From: Streptosporangium saharense
GTDB lineage: Bacteria > Actinomycetota > Actinomycetes > Streptosporangiales > Streptosporangiaceae
Length of the DNA stretch: 64,000 bases
Direction of reading: 5' to 3'
Assembly: GCF_014203715.1 (NCBI RefSeq)
Contig: NZ_JACHJP010000004.1
Span: 1-64,000, forward strand
The translations under genes were made by a program, and so were the position numbers. Below are positions 32,446 to 41,532 of the stretch, one piece after another. Numbering within the stretch: the first letter of the stretch is position 1; each line of letters starts with the position of its first letter. The notes beneath the pieces are model-generated. The model was not told the origin of the DNA. It saw nothing but the letters and a program-made list of their open reading frames with translations, and did no database searches.

Positions 32446-33096
32446 ATGACGACCATCGCTGAGGAGATCCTGCTGCTCGCCTACGACGAGGCCGAGGGCA
32501 GGCAACTGATCGGCTCGACCGAACTCGACGCCGCCCTCGGCGGCTCCCTCCTGGCGGAGCTGGCCGTCAGCGGTCGCATCGACCTCACGAACAAGAAGGT
32601 CGCCGTCCTCGACCCCACGCCGCTCGGCGAGCGGGAGCTCGACGCGACGCTGGCCCTGATCGCCGCCGAGACCAGGCAGCGCAAGCCCGACTGGTGGGTG
32701 CGCAAGCTGTACTCCTCCGGGCTGCGCAGGCGGCTGCTGTCCGGCCTGGCCGAGCGGGGCGTGCTCGACGAGCGGCGGCGCAAGATCCTGGGCATCTTCC
32801 CCAGCACGCGCTACCCGGAGCGCGATCCCCAGATCGAGCAGGAGATCAGGGAGCGGATCGGCGGCGTGCTGACCGGGGCCGAGCCCGACGAGCGCTCCGC
32901 GGTGCTGATCGCCGTACTGCACGCCGCGAAGATCGACCGCAAGGCCTTCCCCGGGGCGGACAAGGCGCGGATCAAGGAGATCACCGAGGGCAGCTGGGCG
33001 GCCGACGCGGTGGCCAAGAGCATCGCGGCCGTCAACGCCGCCGTGGTCGGCGCGGTCGTGGCGGCGAGTGTCGCCGCCACGGCCGGCACCGGCTGA
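32446..33096 (+). CDS. GPP34 (GOLPH3/VPS74-like) family protein
   Basis: A 216-residue GPP34-domain protein, with TIAEEILLLAYDEAEGRQL at the N-terminus and LDATLALIAAETRQRKPDWWVRKL in the middle. It ends in an Ala/Val-rich hydrophobic tail (VVGAVVAASVAATAG) that may associate with the membrane. Eukaryotic GOLPH3 binds phosphatidylinositol 4-phosphate and glycosyltransferases, but bacterial members, abundant in actinomycetes, are uncharacterised. The ATG at 32446 follows a TTG two codons earlier. Confidence 0.9.
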   Translation: MTTIAEEILLLAYDEAEGRQLIGSTELDAALGGSLLAELAVSGRIDLTNKKVAVLDPTPLGERELDATLALIAAETRQRKPDWWVRKLYSSGLRRRLLSGLAERGVLDERRRKILGIFPSTRYPERDPQIEQEIRERIGGVLTGAEPDERSAVLIAVLHAAKIDRKAFPGADKARIKEITEGSWAADAVAKSIAAVNAAVVGAVVAASVAATAGTG

Positions 33097-33099
33097 GGG

Positions 33100-34335
33100 C
33101 TATTTGCCCAGAACGTCCTGAGGGACCGGCTTGTCCTCGGCGAGGGCCTTGAACATGCGCAGCGCCTTGGCCCGGTCCCACTGGACCACGGCCTGGCCGT
33201 CGATGGTCGGCAGGGAGCCGACGGGGACGACTGTCGTGATCGGGTTGTCGCCCATCGCCAGGCCCAGGGAGAGCAGGTCGAAGGTGCCGGTCTCCTCGCC
33301 GACCTCGACCGAGTCCGCAGCGCTGAGGGCGAGCGGGATGGAGGTGAAGGGGTTGAGCAGCACACCGGGGCTCGCCGCCTTCTTCACCACGGCGGAGAAG
33401 AACTGCCGCTGGCGCTGGGTCCGCTCGAAGTCGGGGATGGCGCCGGTCGCGCGGGTACGCACGTAGCCGAGGGCCGTCCCGCCGTCCAGCACCTGGCGGC
33501 CCTTCTTCAGGTTGATCCCGGCCTTGCGGTCCTTGATGTCCTGCTTGACGTCGATCTCGACTCCGCCGATGGCGTCCACGATGCCCACGAAGCCGCCGAA
33601 GCCGATCTCCATGTAGTGGTCGATCCTGATGCCCGTCACCTGCTCGACGGTCTTGGGCAGCAGCTTCTGGCCGCCCTCGAAGGCGTAGGCCGCGTTCAGC
33701 TTGCCCCGGCCATGGCCGTCGATCGGCACGTAGGAGTCACGCGGGAGGCTGACCAGGGTGGGACGGTCGCCGGTCGCCGGGATGTGCAGGAGCATCATCG
33801 TGTCGGTCCTGCGCCCGACTGCCGAGCCTGTGGCGAACTTCTTGCGCTGGGCCTTGGTCAGGCCGGCGCGGCTGTCGGAGCCGACCAGCAGCCAGTTGGT
33901 GCCGGGGGTGTCGGCGGGACGGCCCTCGTAGTCACCGAGCGCGTCCACCCGCTTCAACCGCGAGTTGATCATGAAGTAGCCGCCGATCGCGACCACCAGC
34001 ACCACCACGAGCAACCCGACCAGGATCCGTACGGCCAGCCTGCCCGGCCGCTTCGGCCGCCAGGAGCGCCTCGGGACGTTGTTCCCCGAACCGGGGGGTG
34101 GCGGTGGTGGCCCACCCGGGCCGCCCGGGGCGGGCTGCAGGGGCCTCACCGCGCCGGAACCCTGTCGCGGCTTGCCGTACACCCTGGAGGTCGCCCGTGG
34201 CTCCCCGCCGGGAGCATTCCTGGAGGAACCCTGCGCCGGATAGGCGGGCTGGCCCGCTGCTCGCGGCGACGCGGGACCCGGCGTCGGCGGCCGCAGGGCA
34301 CGGGTGCGGTCGTCGTCTTCGGTCCAGTCACCCAC
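33100..34335 (-). CDS. LytR-CpsA-Psr (LCP) family phosphotransferase
   Basis: LCP enzymes attach wall polymers from lipid carriers to peptidoglycan outside the cell. Of 411 residues, the first roughly 103 are a Pro/Gly/Arg-rich cytoplasmic tail. A membrane anchor follows (VRILVGLLVVVLVVAIGGYF), then the LCP domain. Its conserved elements are NWLLVGSDSR, GRRTDTMMLLHI, LVSLPRDSYVPI, KLNAAYAFEGG, GIVDAIGGVEIDV and GYVRTRATGAIPDFERTQRQ, with the Arg/Asp catalytic and lipid-phosphate-binding residues intact. The long disordered N-tail could be a kinase substrate given the Pkn cluster nearby (inference). Confidence 0.93.
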   Translation of the reverse strand: MGDWTEDDDRTRALRPPTPGPASPRAAGQPAYPAQGSSRNAPGGEPRATSRVYGKPRQGSGAVRPLQPAPGGPGGPPPPPPGSGNNVPRRSWRPKRPGRLAVRILVGLLVVVLVVAIGGYFMINSRLKRVDALGDYEGRPADTPGTNWLLVGSDSRAGLTKAQRKKFATGSAVGRRTDTMMLLHIPATGDRPTLVSLPRDSYVPIDGHGRGKLNAAYAFEGGQKLLPKTVEQVTGIRIDHYMEIGFGGFVGIVDAIGGVEIDVKQDIKDRKAGINLKKGRQVLDGGTALGYVRTRATGAIPDFERTQRQRQFFSAVVKKAASPGVLLNPFTSIPLALSAADSVEVGEETGTFDLLSLGLAMGDNPITTVVPVGSLPTIDGQAVVQWDRAKALRMFKALAEDKPVPQDVLGK

Positions 34336-34454
34336 GTGGTATTCCCGCCGCCTCTCGAACTCACGATGAGACCGTCATTATCGACGCTACGTCGTGGTTC
34401 CGGCGCACGTAGGCGTGTGCTCAAGCTTTCGCTATGGAAAAGTACATAAAGGGG

Positions 34455-34467
34455 TGGTTGTCAACCA
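34455..34467. promoter_or_regulatory. Palindromic operator-like site
   Basis: TGGTTG-T-CAACCA is a perfect 13-base palindrome in the 295-base divergent region between the LCP gene and the CNNM/CBS operon, in an AT-richer context typical of a promoter. The bound regulator is unknown. Confidence 0.45.
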
Positions 34468-34630
34468 ACTATGTGATCGTCGGCCCATCCGGAAACATCG
34501 ACCCCCAGGTGGATCGTTACCGTAGAGGACGACCGCTGCTCGAAAGGAAGATCGTGTCCACTTCGGACCCGTGGAGTACCTGCCCGTGCGAACGCACGGG
34601 AACCACTGACCCAGCCGGGGGAAGCACCCG

Positions 34631-36076
34631 GTGAACACGGTTCTCGGCCTGCTGGCCGTACTGCTCCTCACTCTCGCGACCGGTTACTTCGTCGCCCAGG
34701 AGTTCGCCTTCGTCGCCGCCGACCGGGGCGTTCTGCGTGAGCAGGCCGACGCCGGCGACGCCGCGGCGGAACGCGCGCTCACGGTGACGGGGCGCCTGTC
34801 GTTCATGCTCTCCGGCGCCCAGCTCGGCATCACCGTCACCGCGCTGCTCGTCGGTTTCATATCCGAGCCCGCCATCGCCACCGTGCTGCGCCCCCCGCTC
34901 GAAGGGGCCGGGGTGCCCTCCGCGGCGGTGCCCGGCCTGTCGATCGCGCTGGCCGTGGCCGTGGCGACCATCATCCAGATGGTGTTCGGCGAACTCGCCC
35001 CGAAGAACCTCGGCATCGCGCGGCCCGAGCCCGTCGCCAAGTTCCTCGCCCGCTCGACGCTCGTCTACCTCAGGATCGCCGGGCCGGTGATCCGGCTGTT
35101 CGACTCCGCCGCCACCGGCCTGCTGCGCCGGGTCGGTGTCGAACCGGTCGAGGAGATAGAGCACGGCGCGAGCCCCGAGGAGCTCTCGCGGATCATCTCC
35201 GAGTCGGCGACCTCGGGCGACCTGCCCCCTGGCCTTTCCGAGCTGCTCGAACGGGCGCTGGAGTTCGGCGACCGCACCGCGGAGGACGTCATGGTGCCGC
35301 GCCCCAGGGTGGTGCTGCTGCGCGCCGAGCGTCCCGTCTCGGACCTGCTTGACGCCGTCGCCGAGTACGGCCACTCCCGCTACCCGGTGCTGCGGCACGA
35401 CAACGGCGAGGAGGTCGCCGGGGTCACCGGGGTCCGCGAGCTGCTGAGGTCCGGCGTGACCGAGGGCCCGATCGAGCGGATCACCCGCCCGGCCCTGCTG
35501 GTCCCCGACTCGCTGCCGCTGCCGATCGTGCTCGAACGCATGCGCGCCGCCATGGACGACCTGGCGTGCGTCATCGACGAGTACGGCGGGCTCGCCGGCG
35601 TCGTCACCGTCGAGGACCTCGCCGAGGAACTGGTCGGCGAGCTGGTCGACGAGAACGACCCGGAGCCCGCGGGGGTCGTCGCCAACGACGACAGCACCTG
35701 GGACCTGCCCGGCACGCTCAGACTCGACGAGATCGAGCGCGCCACCAGGCTCTCGCTGCCCGAGAGCGACGACTACGACACCGTCGCGGGCCTGGTCCTG
35801 GCCACCCTGGGCAGGATGGCCGAGCCCGGCGACCAGGTCACCGTCACCCTGACCCTGGAGAGCGACCCGCTCGACGACGACGGCGAGCAGGAGGCCGAGG
35901 CCACCCTCACCGTCCTGTCCGTCCACCGCAGGGTCCCCGAGTGGGTACGGCTGGCCTTCCCGGTGGCCGAGCGCACCGGCCCTCCCGAGGATCATGACGA
36001 GTCCACGGACGAGCTCCAGCTCCCCGTGCCCGCCTCCCGGCAGAACGGACACAGGCAGGCGGTGAACGGCCGATGA
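34631..36076 (+). CDS. CNNM/CBS-domain membrane protein (hemolysin-family, CorC-type)
   Basis: The 481-residue protein has a DUF21/CNNM membrane domain (about 1-190) including FVAQEFAFVAADRGVL and MVFGELAPKNLGIARPEPV. A CBS pair follows (about 205-330), with TAEDVMVPRPRVVLL and IDEYGGLAGVVTVEDLAEEL. The C-terminal CorC_HlyC domain is at about 345-430. Such proteins are linked to Mg2+/Co2+ efflux and resistance; the name hemolysin is historical. It starts with GTG at 34631. It is translationally coupled to a second, shorter CNNM gene by an ATGA overlap. Confidence 0.92.
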   Translation: MNTVLGLLAVLLLTLATGYFVAQEFAFVAADRGVLREQADAGDAAAERALTVTGRLSFMLSGAQLGITVTALLVGFISEPAIATVLRPPLEGAGVPSAAVPGLSIALAVAVATIIQMVFGELAPKNLGIARPEPVAKFLARSTLVYLRIAGPVIRLFDSAATGLLRRVGVEPVEEIEHGASPEELSRIISESATSGDLPPGLSELLERALEFGDRTAEDVMVPRPRVVLLRAERPVSDLLDAVAEYGHSRYPVLRHDNGEEVAGVTGVRELLRSGVTEGPIERITRPALLVPDSLPLPIVLERMRAAMDDLACVIDEYGGLAGVVTVEDLAEELVGELVDENDPEPAGVVANDDSTWDLPGTLRLDEIERATRLSLPESDDYDTVAGLVLATLGRMAEPGDQVTVTLTLESDPLDDDGEQEAEATLTVLSVHRRVPEWVRLAFPVAERTGPPEDHDESTDELQLPVPASRQNGHRQAVNGR

Positions 36077-37104
36077 GCACGACCGGAGCCCTGCTGCTGG
36101 GCGTCGCACTGTTGATCGGCAACGCCTTCTTCGTGGCCGCCGAGTTCGCGGTCATCTCGGCCCGCAGACACCGCCTGGAGGAGCTCGCGGGCAGGGGTGG
36201 CAGGCTGACCCGCCTGGCCGCCCGCGCCGCCGTACGAGGAGGCAGGGAGCTCTCCCTGATGCTCGCCGGGGCGCAGCTCGGCATCACGCTGTGCTCCCTG
36301 GGTCTGGGCATGGTGACCGAGCCCGCCGTCGAGCACCTGCTCGAACCGGTCTTCGGGGCGGTCGGCGTGCCCGAGTCGCTGCGGGTGCCCATCGCGCTGG
36401 TGATCGCGCTCGCGGTGATCACCTTCCTGCACATGGTGGTCGGCGAGATGGCCCCCAAGTCGTGGGCGCTGACCCACCCCGAGGTCGCGGCGATGGGCCT
36501 CGCCCTGCCGTTCCGGGCCTTCACCCGGGTGGTCCGCCCGGTGCTGGCCGGGCTCAACGGACTGACCAACGGGGTGCTCGGCCTGTTCGGCGTGCGCCCG
36601 AGGGACGAGCTGGCGACTACCAGGACCCCGGTCCAGCTCGCGATGCTGGTCGGTGAGTCGGGCCGGATGGGCCTGCTCGACCGCGCCGAGCACGACCTGC
36701 TCACCCGGGCCCTGCGGGTGCACCAGCAGCCCATCGAACGGCTGGCGCTGCCCCTGGCGCGGGTGGCGAGCGTCGCCGGGGACGCGACTGGCGAGCAGGC
36801 CCGCGCGGTCGCCGCGCAGAGCGGTCACCTGCGCCTGCTGGTCACCTCGGAACGGCCCGGCGAGGTCCTCGGCGTGCTGCACGTCAGGGACGCCCTGGTC
36901 CGCCCCGACGCCTCCCCCGCCGAGCTGGCCCGCCCGGTGCCTCTCCTGGGCCGGGACACCACGATCCCCGAGGCGGTCTCAGCCCTGCAGGAGGCCCACG
37001 CCCACGTGGGGCTGGTGGTCGAGGAAGACAGGGTGGTCGGCATGGTCAGCCTCACCGACCTGCTCGGCGAACTGCTGGACATGCGGGTCCTGGCCACCCG
37101 GTAG
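36073..37104 (+). CDS. CNNM/CBS-domain membrane protein, short form without CorC domain
   Basis: The 343-residue paralogue of the preceding gene keeps the DUF21 membrane domain (AEFAVISARRHRLEELAGRG, then HMVVGEMAPKSWALTHPEV) and a CBS pair ending in VVEEDRVVGMVSLTDLLGEL. It stops there, lacking the CorC_HlyC domain. Two unequal CNNM proteins in a coupled operon are common in actinomycetes and may form a heterodimeric ion transporter, since CNNM domains dimerise (inference). A strong terminator follows 15 bases after the stop. Confidence 0.92.
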   Translation: MSTTGALLLGVALLIGNAFFVAAEFAVISARRHRLEELAGRGGRLTRLAARAAVRGGRELSLMLAGAQLGITLCSLGLGMVTEPAVEHLLEPVFGAVGVPESLRVPIALVIALAVITFLHMVVGEMAPKSWALTHPEVAAMGLALPFRAFTRVVRPVLAGLNGLTNGVLGLFGVRPRDELATTRTPVQLAMLVGESGRMGLLDRAEHDLLTRALRVHQQPIERLALPLARVASVAGDATGEQARAVAAQSGHLRLLVTSERPGEVLGVLHVRDALVRPDASPAELARPVPLLGRDTTIPEAVSALQEAHAHVGLVVEEDRVVGMVSLTDLLGELLDMRVLATR

Positions 37105-37118
37105 ATCTTCGGAAGACG

Positions 37119-37155
37119 CGGGCCGGTGGGAGATGTCCTCTCACCGGCCCGTTTC
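37119..37155 (+). terminator. Rho-independent terminator of the CNNM operon
   Basis: CGGGCCGGTG pairs perfectly with CACCGGCCCG and is followed by TTTCTCT on the plus strand. Confidence 0.85.
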
Positions 37156-37362
37156 TCTGTCAGCGTAATCAGGCCTGCCGTACCGGCTCGTGTAAGTGAG
37201 ACGAAAGCGGCCAGTAAGGGTGGACTGCTACACCTTGCCGTCGAACCGACATCCGGGTCTTCTCCACGAGGGAGCGAACGACTAGTTTGATCACCGATCA
37301 GCCCGTAACCGCCACCCTCCACGGACGGACCCCGATGCGCGAGCGCGCCCCAGAGACAACGC
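37156..37362. other. Intergenic region, no feature recognised
   Basis: About 200 bases between two terminators, with no plausible gene or RNA on either strand. The stretch around 37280-37310 is AT-richer and could hold a promoter. Confidence 0.4.
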
Positions 37363-37394
37363 AAAAACCCCGGTGCTTTCGCGACCGGGGTCTT
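37363..37394 (-). terminator. Rho-independent terminator of tRNA-Leu
   Basis: ACCCCGGT and ACCGGGGT form an eight-base stem. On the minus strand it is followed by TTTTTG. It lies directly after the tRNA 3' end. Confidence 0.85.
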
Positions 37395-37401
37395 GATCGA
37401 G

Positions 37402-37484
37402 TGGGCGAGGAGGGATTTGAACCCTCACGTCCTTTCGGACACACGGACCTGAACCGTGCGCGTCTGCCGTTCCGCCACCCGCCC
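37402..37484 (-). tRNA. tRNA-Leu(CAG)
   Basis: The minus strand folds into a class II tRNA. The acceptor arm is GGGCGGG with CTCGCCC (one G-U pair), the D-arm contains TGGCGGAACGGCAGACGCG, the anticodon is CAG in the loop TTCAGGT, and there is a long variable arm. The T-loop is GTTCAAATCCC and the discriminator is A. CCA is not encoded. Confidence 0.95.
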
Positions 37485-37639
37485 TTGTTGGGTGCGCTGA
37501 AACACTAGCACGGATCAGCCGATACCCACGAACCCGGATACGATCCTCCTAGACGCGAGCGGAGCAGCTGGGGCGCGAGAGAGCGAGGAACAGCCCCGGG
37601 CGGCCGTGACCTACATAGACGGAAGAAGGGAGGGACCCG

Positions 37640-38380
37640 GTGGGAGTCCTTCAGCGCTTCGAGCGGAGGCTCGAAGGTCTGGTTGAGGGGGCCTTTGCGC
37701 GGGCATTCAAATCCGACCTTCAGCCGGTCGAGGTGGCCAGCGCGGTCCAGCGGGAGATGGACGAACGGGCGGCGATCGTCGCGCAGGGCAGGACCCTCGT
37801 GCCGAACGACTTCGTGGTCGAGCTGTCGATGACCGACAGCGAACGCCTGGAGGTCTACGCCGACAGCATCAGCCACGAGCTCGCCAACCTCGCAAGGGAG
37901 TACGCCAAGGAACAGGGTTACTCCTTCGTCGGCCCCGTACGGGTCCGGTTCGAGACGGCCGAGGACCTGGCCGTCGGCCTGTTCCGCATCCGCTCCGGAG
38001 TGATCCGCGGGGCGACCGTCGAGCAGGACGAGATCCGCCAGCCGGTGAGCGACGTGCCTCCCGCGCGCTCCCACGCCTTCGACGGGCGTCCCCGTCTGCT
38101 GGTCTCGACCCAGGACGACCCGCAGGGGCAGCGCTCCTTCGATCTGACGACCCCGGTGACCCTGCTGGGCAGGGGAACCGACTGCGATCTTCGACTGGTC
38201 GATCCCGGGGTCTCCCGCCACCACGCCGAGCTCCGGGTGGAGGGGCCGCAGGTCGTGCTCGTCGATCTGGGCTCGACGAACGGCACCTTCGTCAACGGCC
38301 AGCCGGTCCGCCGGGTCGAGCTCCAGAACGGCACTCGCGTGACGTTGGGGCGAACGACTCTGGTTTTCCGGCGCGATTAA
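37640..38380 (+). CDS. fhaA: FhaA-like protein: DUF3662 plus FHA domain
   Basis: First gene of the conserved cell-wall signalling operon. The 246-residue protein has an N-terminal DUF3662 domain (GVLQRFERRLEGLVEGAFARAF, then SAVQREMDERA), a short linker, and a C-terminal FHA domain (about 155-245) with LLGRGTDCDLRLVDPGVSRHHAEL and LGSTNGTFVNGQ. The FHA domain binds phosphothreonine on PknB targets, and in mycobacteria FhaA couples kinase activity to peptidoglycan precursor export. The linker is far shorter than in the mycobacterial protein. The start is GTG at 37640, with GGGAGGGA just upstream. Confidence 0.95.
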   Translation: MGVLQRFERRLEGLVEGAFARAFKSDLQPVEVASAVQREMDERAAIVAQGRTLVPNDFVVELSMTDSERLEVYADSISHELANLAREYAKEQGYSFVGPVRVRFETAEDLAVGLFRIRSGVIRGATVEQDEIRQPVSDVPPARSHAFDGRPRLLVSTQDDPQGQRSFDLTTPVTLLGRGTDCDLRLVDPGVSRHHAELRVEGPQVVLVDLGSTNGTFVNGQPVRRVELQNGTRVTLGRTTLVFRRD

Positions 38381-38397
38381 AGGTAAACAGACGGTTC

Positions 38398-38865
38398 ATG
38401 TCCGAGCTCACGCTGCTACTGATCCGCCTCGCGTTCCTGGCGGTGCTGTGGTTCTTCGTGATCGCCGCGGTAGGTGTGATCCGGACAGACTTGTTCGGAT
38501 CACGCGCCGGTGCGCCGATCCCCCCGCGCAAGGCCCCAAAGGCCGTCAAGCCCGTCGCCAAACCCAGGAAGGGGGAGCCCCGGCAGATGGTCGTCACCGG
38601 CGGCCCCCTGCAGGGCACGACCATCACCCTGTCGGAGACGCCGATCACCATCGGCAGGGCGACCGACGCCACACTGGTGGTCAGCGACGACTACGCCTCC
38701 AGCCGGCACGCCCGGCTCTTCCCCCAGGACGGTCAGTGGATCGTGGAAGATCTCGGCTCTACCAACGGAACATACCTCGACCGTTCCAAAGTCACCCGTC
38801 CGACTCCGGTGCCGCTCGGTGTTCCGATCCGCATCGGTAAGACCGTCATCGAATTGCGCAAATGA
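38398..38865 (+). CDS. fhaB: FhaB/FipA-like FHA-domain membrane protein
   Basis: A 155-residue protein with an N-terminal membrane helix (LLLIRLAFLAVLWFFVIAAV), a basic linker, and a C-terminal FHA domain. Conserved FHA loops are ITIGRATDATLVVSDDYASS with RHARLFP, and DLGSTNGTYLD. In mycobacteria this protein (FipA) links PknA signalling to FtsZ/FtsQ at the septum. The stop overlaps the ATG of pstP (ATGA). Confidence 0.95.
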   Translation: MSELTLLLIRLAFLAVLWFFVIAAVGVIRTDLFGSRAGAPIPPRKAPKAVKPVAKPRKGEPRQMVVTGGPLQGTTITLSETPITIGRATDATLVVSDDYASSRHARLFPQDGQWIVEDLGSTNGTYLDRSKVTRPTPVPLGVPIRIGKTVIELRK

Positions 38866-40151
38866 CCATCGCACTCCGTTACGCCGCCCGCTCGGACGTC
38901 GGCCTCCTGCGTGAAGGCAACGAGGACTCGGCGTACGCAAGCGGCCGACTGCTCGCCGTCGCCGACGGCATGGGCGGCCACGCGCACGGCGAGGTGGCCA
39001 GCTCGGTCGCCATCGCCGCGATGTCCTCCCTCGACGAGGACACCCAGGGTGTCGACCTGCTCGGCGCCATCGAGGCGGCGGTCAGGGACGCCAACCGCAG
39101 GCTCCACCAGATGGTCGGCAGCGATCCCAGCCTCAAGGGCATGGGCACAACACTGACCGCCATGCTGTGGTCGGGCACGAGGGTGGCCCTGGTCCACGTG
39201 GGTGACTCGCGCGCCTACCTGCTGCGCTCCGGCGAGCTGTACCAGATCACCCACGACCACACCCTCGTGCAGTCGCTGGTCGACGACGGCCGGATCACGC
39301 AGGAGGAGGCGGCCACCCACCCACAGCGGTCGATCCTGCTGCGGGCACTCGACGGCAGCGGCGAGGTCGAGCCCGACCTGTCCCTGCGCGAGGCCCAGAT
39401 CGGCGACCGCTACCTGTTGTGCTCCGACGGCCTGTCCGGGGTGGTGACCGCGGAGACGATGCACCAGACGCTCTCCACGATCGACGACCCCGAGGCGGCG
39501 GTCCGCGCGCTCATCGACCTGGCCAACCGGGGAGGTGGCCCCGACAACATCACCTGCGTGCTCGCCGACGTGCTCGACGTGGACGAGGGGACCGCCCTGC
39601 CCGTCGAGGCGGCCGTCGTCGGCGCCGCAGGATCGACTAGGCAGTCCTCCTCCCCGACGCCGGACACCCCCGCGGGCCGCGCCAGCGCCGTCACCATGCC
39701 GCAGCCGGTCATCACCGACGACGCGTTCGACGAACCGGTCGCCAGGGCCGCGGCGCGACCGGCGAAACGCCGCCGCCTGTGGCCACTTCTGGTCTCGGTC
39801 GGCGGCGTCGTCCTCGTCGGCGGCAGCCTAGGGTGGTATTTCGGGACACAATGGCTGGAAGATCAATATTTCGTGGGAGCGAAAGGTGACGAGATCGTGG
39901 TTTTCCAGGGCGTGAAGACCAATCTCGGTCCGTTCGAACTCTTCGACGTCGCCCGGAGCACCACGGAGTCGGTCTCAGCCCTTGGCGCGTTCCAGCGGGG
40001 CCAGGTGCTCGACGGCATCCCCGTAGCCAACGTCGACGCCGGTCTGAAGAAGATCGCGGAACTGAAGTCCTCCGCGACCCCGCAGAAGGCCGAGCCGACC
40101 CCGAAGGCGACCGGCAAGAGCAGCACCCCCACCCCGGACGCGACAAAGTAG
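38862..40151 (+). CDS. pstP: PP2C-family Ser/Thr protein phosphatase PstP
   Basis: The 429-residue membrane phosphatase reverses PknA/PknB phosphorylation. The catalytic PP2C domain (1-240) has the metal-binding motifs GNEDSAYA, VADGMGGHAHGE, HVGDSRAYLL, LCSDGLSG and GGPDNITCVLADV, all intact. A Ser/Thr/Pro linker follows, then a membrane helix (WPLLVSVGGVVLVGGSLGWYF) and an extracytoplasmic tail of about 100 residues ending in a Thr/Pro/Lys-rich stretch. It is translationally coupled to fhaB and four bases from rodA. Confidence 0.96.
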   Translation: MTIALRYAARSDVGLLREGNEDSAYASGRLLAVADGMGGHAHGEVASSVAIAAMSSLDEDTQGVDLLGAIEAAVRDANRRLHQMVGSDPSLKGMGTTLTAMLWSGTRVALVHVGDSRAYLLRSGELYQITHDHTLVQSLVDDGRITQEEAATHPQRSILLRALDGSGEVEPDLSLREAQIGDRYLLCSDGLSGVVTAETMHQTLSTIDDPEAAVRALIDLANRGGGPDNITCVLADVLDVDEGTALPVEAAVVGAAGSTRQSSSPTPDTPAGRASAVTMPQPVITDDAFDEPVARAAARPAKRRRLWPLLVSVGGVVLVGGSLGWYFGTQWLEDQYFVGAKGDEIVVFQGVKTNLGPFELFDVARSTTESVSALGAFQRGQVLDGIPVANVDAGLKKIAELKSSATPQKAEPTPKATGKSSTPTPDATK

Positions 40152-40155
40152 ATAT

Positions 40156-41532
40156 ATGAGCACCCCAAGCGCCGAGCTCGTCCCCCTGCCCGCCAAACGG
40201 CGGGTGGCCCAGTTGGTGATGCTCGCCTTCGCGATCGTGATCGTGATGGGCGCGTACGCCAACGTGGGCCTGGCCATCGACGGCCGGGTCCCCGCGGGCA
40301 TGCTCACCTACGGCCTCGGCCTCGGCGGGTTCATGCTGGCCGCCTACCTCGTGCTGGCGAAGTTCGCCCCCTGGGCCGACCCGCTGATCCTGCCGCTGGT
40401 GACCCTGGTCAACGGGCTCGGCCTGGTGATGATCTACCGCCTGGAGCAGGCGAAGATGGGCGGTGCCTCGGCGACCAACCAGCTCGTCTGGACCGGCGCC
40501 GGGGTCGTGCTGTTCTCCGTGACGCTGATCGTGCTGCGCGACCACCGCGCGCTGCAGCGCCTGACCTACACCGCGGGAGCGGTGGGCCTGATCCTGCTGG
40601 TCTCCCCGCTCACGCCGTTCCTCGGTAAGGAGATCAACGGCGCCCGCATCTGGATCGGCATCGGCGGCGCCAGCCTGCAGCCCGCCGAGTTCGCCAAGCT
40701 CGCGCTGGTCGTCTTCTTCGCCGGCTACCTCGTCGCCAAGCGCGACGTGCTGGCACTGGCCGGGCGGCGGCTGCTGTTCATCGACCTGCCCCGAGCCCGC
40801 GACCTCGGCCCGGTCCTCATCACCTGGGGCTTCAGCCTGGCCGTGCTGGTGGTGCAGAAGGACCTCGGCTCCTCGCTGCTGATCTTCGGCACGTTCATCG
40901 CGATGCTCTACATCGCCACCCAGCGCACCTCGTGGGTGCTGATCGGCATCCTGCTCTTCGTCGGCGGCGCGATCCTGGCGGGGATGATCTTCAGCCACGT
41001 GCAGGACCGCTTCACCGTCTACCTCCACCCCCAGGACCCCGCCCTCTACGACAAGGTCGGCGGCAGCTTCCAGCTCCTGCAGGGCCTGTTCGCGATGGGG
41101 CAGGGCGGCGTCATCGGCACCGGCCTCGGTCAGGGGCATCCCAAGCTGATTCCGCTGGCCTTCTCCGACTTCATCTTCCCCGCCACCGGCGAGGAGCTCG
41201 GGCTGACCGGCCTGATGGCGCTGCTGATGGTCTACGCGCTGATCGTCGAGCGCGGCCTGCGCACCTCGATCGCGGCCCGCGACCCGTTCTCCAAGCTGCT
41301 GGCGGGCGGTCTGTCGTTCATCCTGGCCTGGCAGGTCTTCATCATCGTCGGCGGCGTGACCAACCTGATCCCGTTGACCGGCCTGGTCACGCCCTTCATG
41401 TCCCAGGGCGGTTCGGCGCTGCTGGCTAACTGGATCCTTATCGCGTTGCTGGTACGCATGTCGGACAGTGCCAGGAAGCCCCCGCCCCAGGCCATCCAGG
41501 ACGAAGGAATGACGCAGGTGTTCCAGCGATGA
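40156..41532 (+). CDS. rodA: SEDS-family peptidoglycan glycosyltransferase RodA/FtsW
   Basis: A 458-residue SEDS glycosyltransferase with about twelve helices that polymerises lipid II. Conserved segments are GAGVVLFSVTLIVLRDHRAL, NGARIWIGIGGASLQPAEFAK, VVQKDLGSS and TGLGQGHPKLIPLAFSDF with IFPATGEELG. The catalytic Asp region follows the VQKDLG motif. It works with the class B PBP encoded next, whose ATG overlaps its stop. By position in the operon it is the RodA-type elongation/septal partner of PbpA, and a separate ftsW is expected in the dcw cluster elsewhere. Confidence 0.96.
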   Translation: MSTPSAELVPLPAKRRVAQLVMLAFAIVIVMGAYANVGLAIDGRVPAGMLTYGLGLGGFMLAAYLVLAKFAPWADPLILPLVTLVNGLGLVMIYRLEQAKMGGASATNQLVWTGAGVVLFSVTLIVLRDHRALQRLTYTAGAVGLILLVSPLTPFLGKEINGARIWIGIGGASLQPAEFAKLALVVFFAGYLVAKRDVLALAGRRLLFIDLPRARDLGPVLITWGFSLAVLVVQKDLGSSLLIFGTFIAMLYIATQRTSWVLIGILLFVGGAILAGMIFSHVQDRFTVYLHPQDPALYDKVGGSFQLLQGLFAMGQGGVIGTGLGQGHPKLIPLAFSDFIFPATGEELGLTGLMALLMVYALIVERGLRTSIAARDPFSKLLAGGLSFILAWQVFIIVGGVTNLIPLTGLVTPFMSQGGSALLANWILIALLVRMSDSARKPPPQAIQDEGMTQVFQR

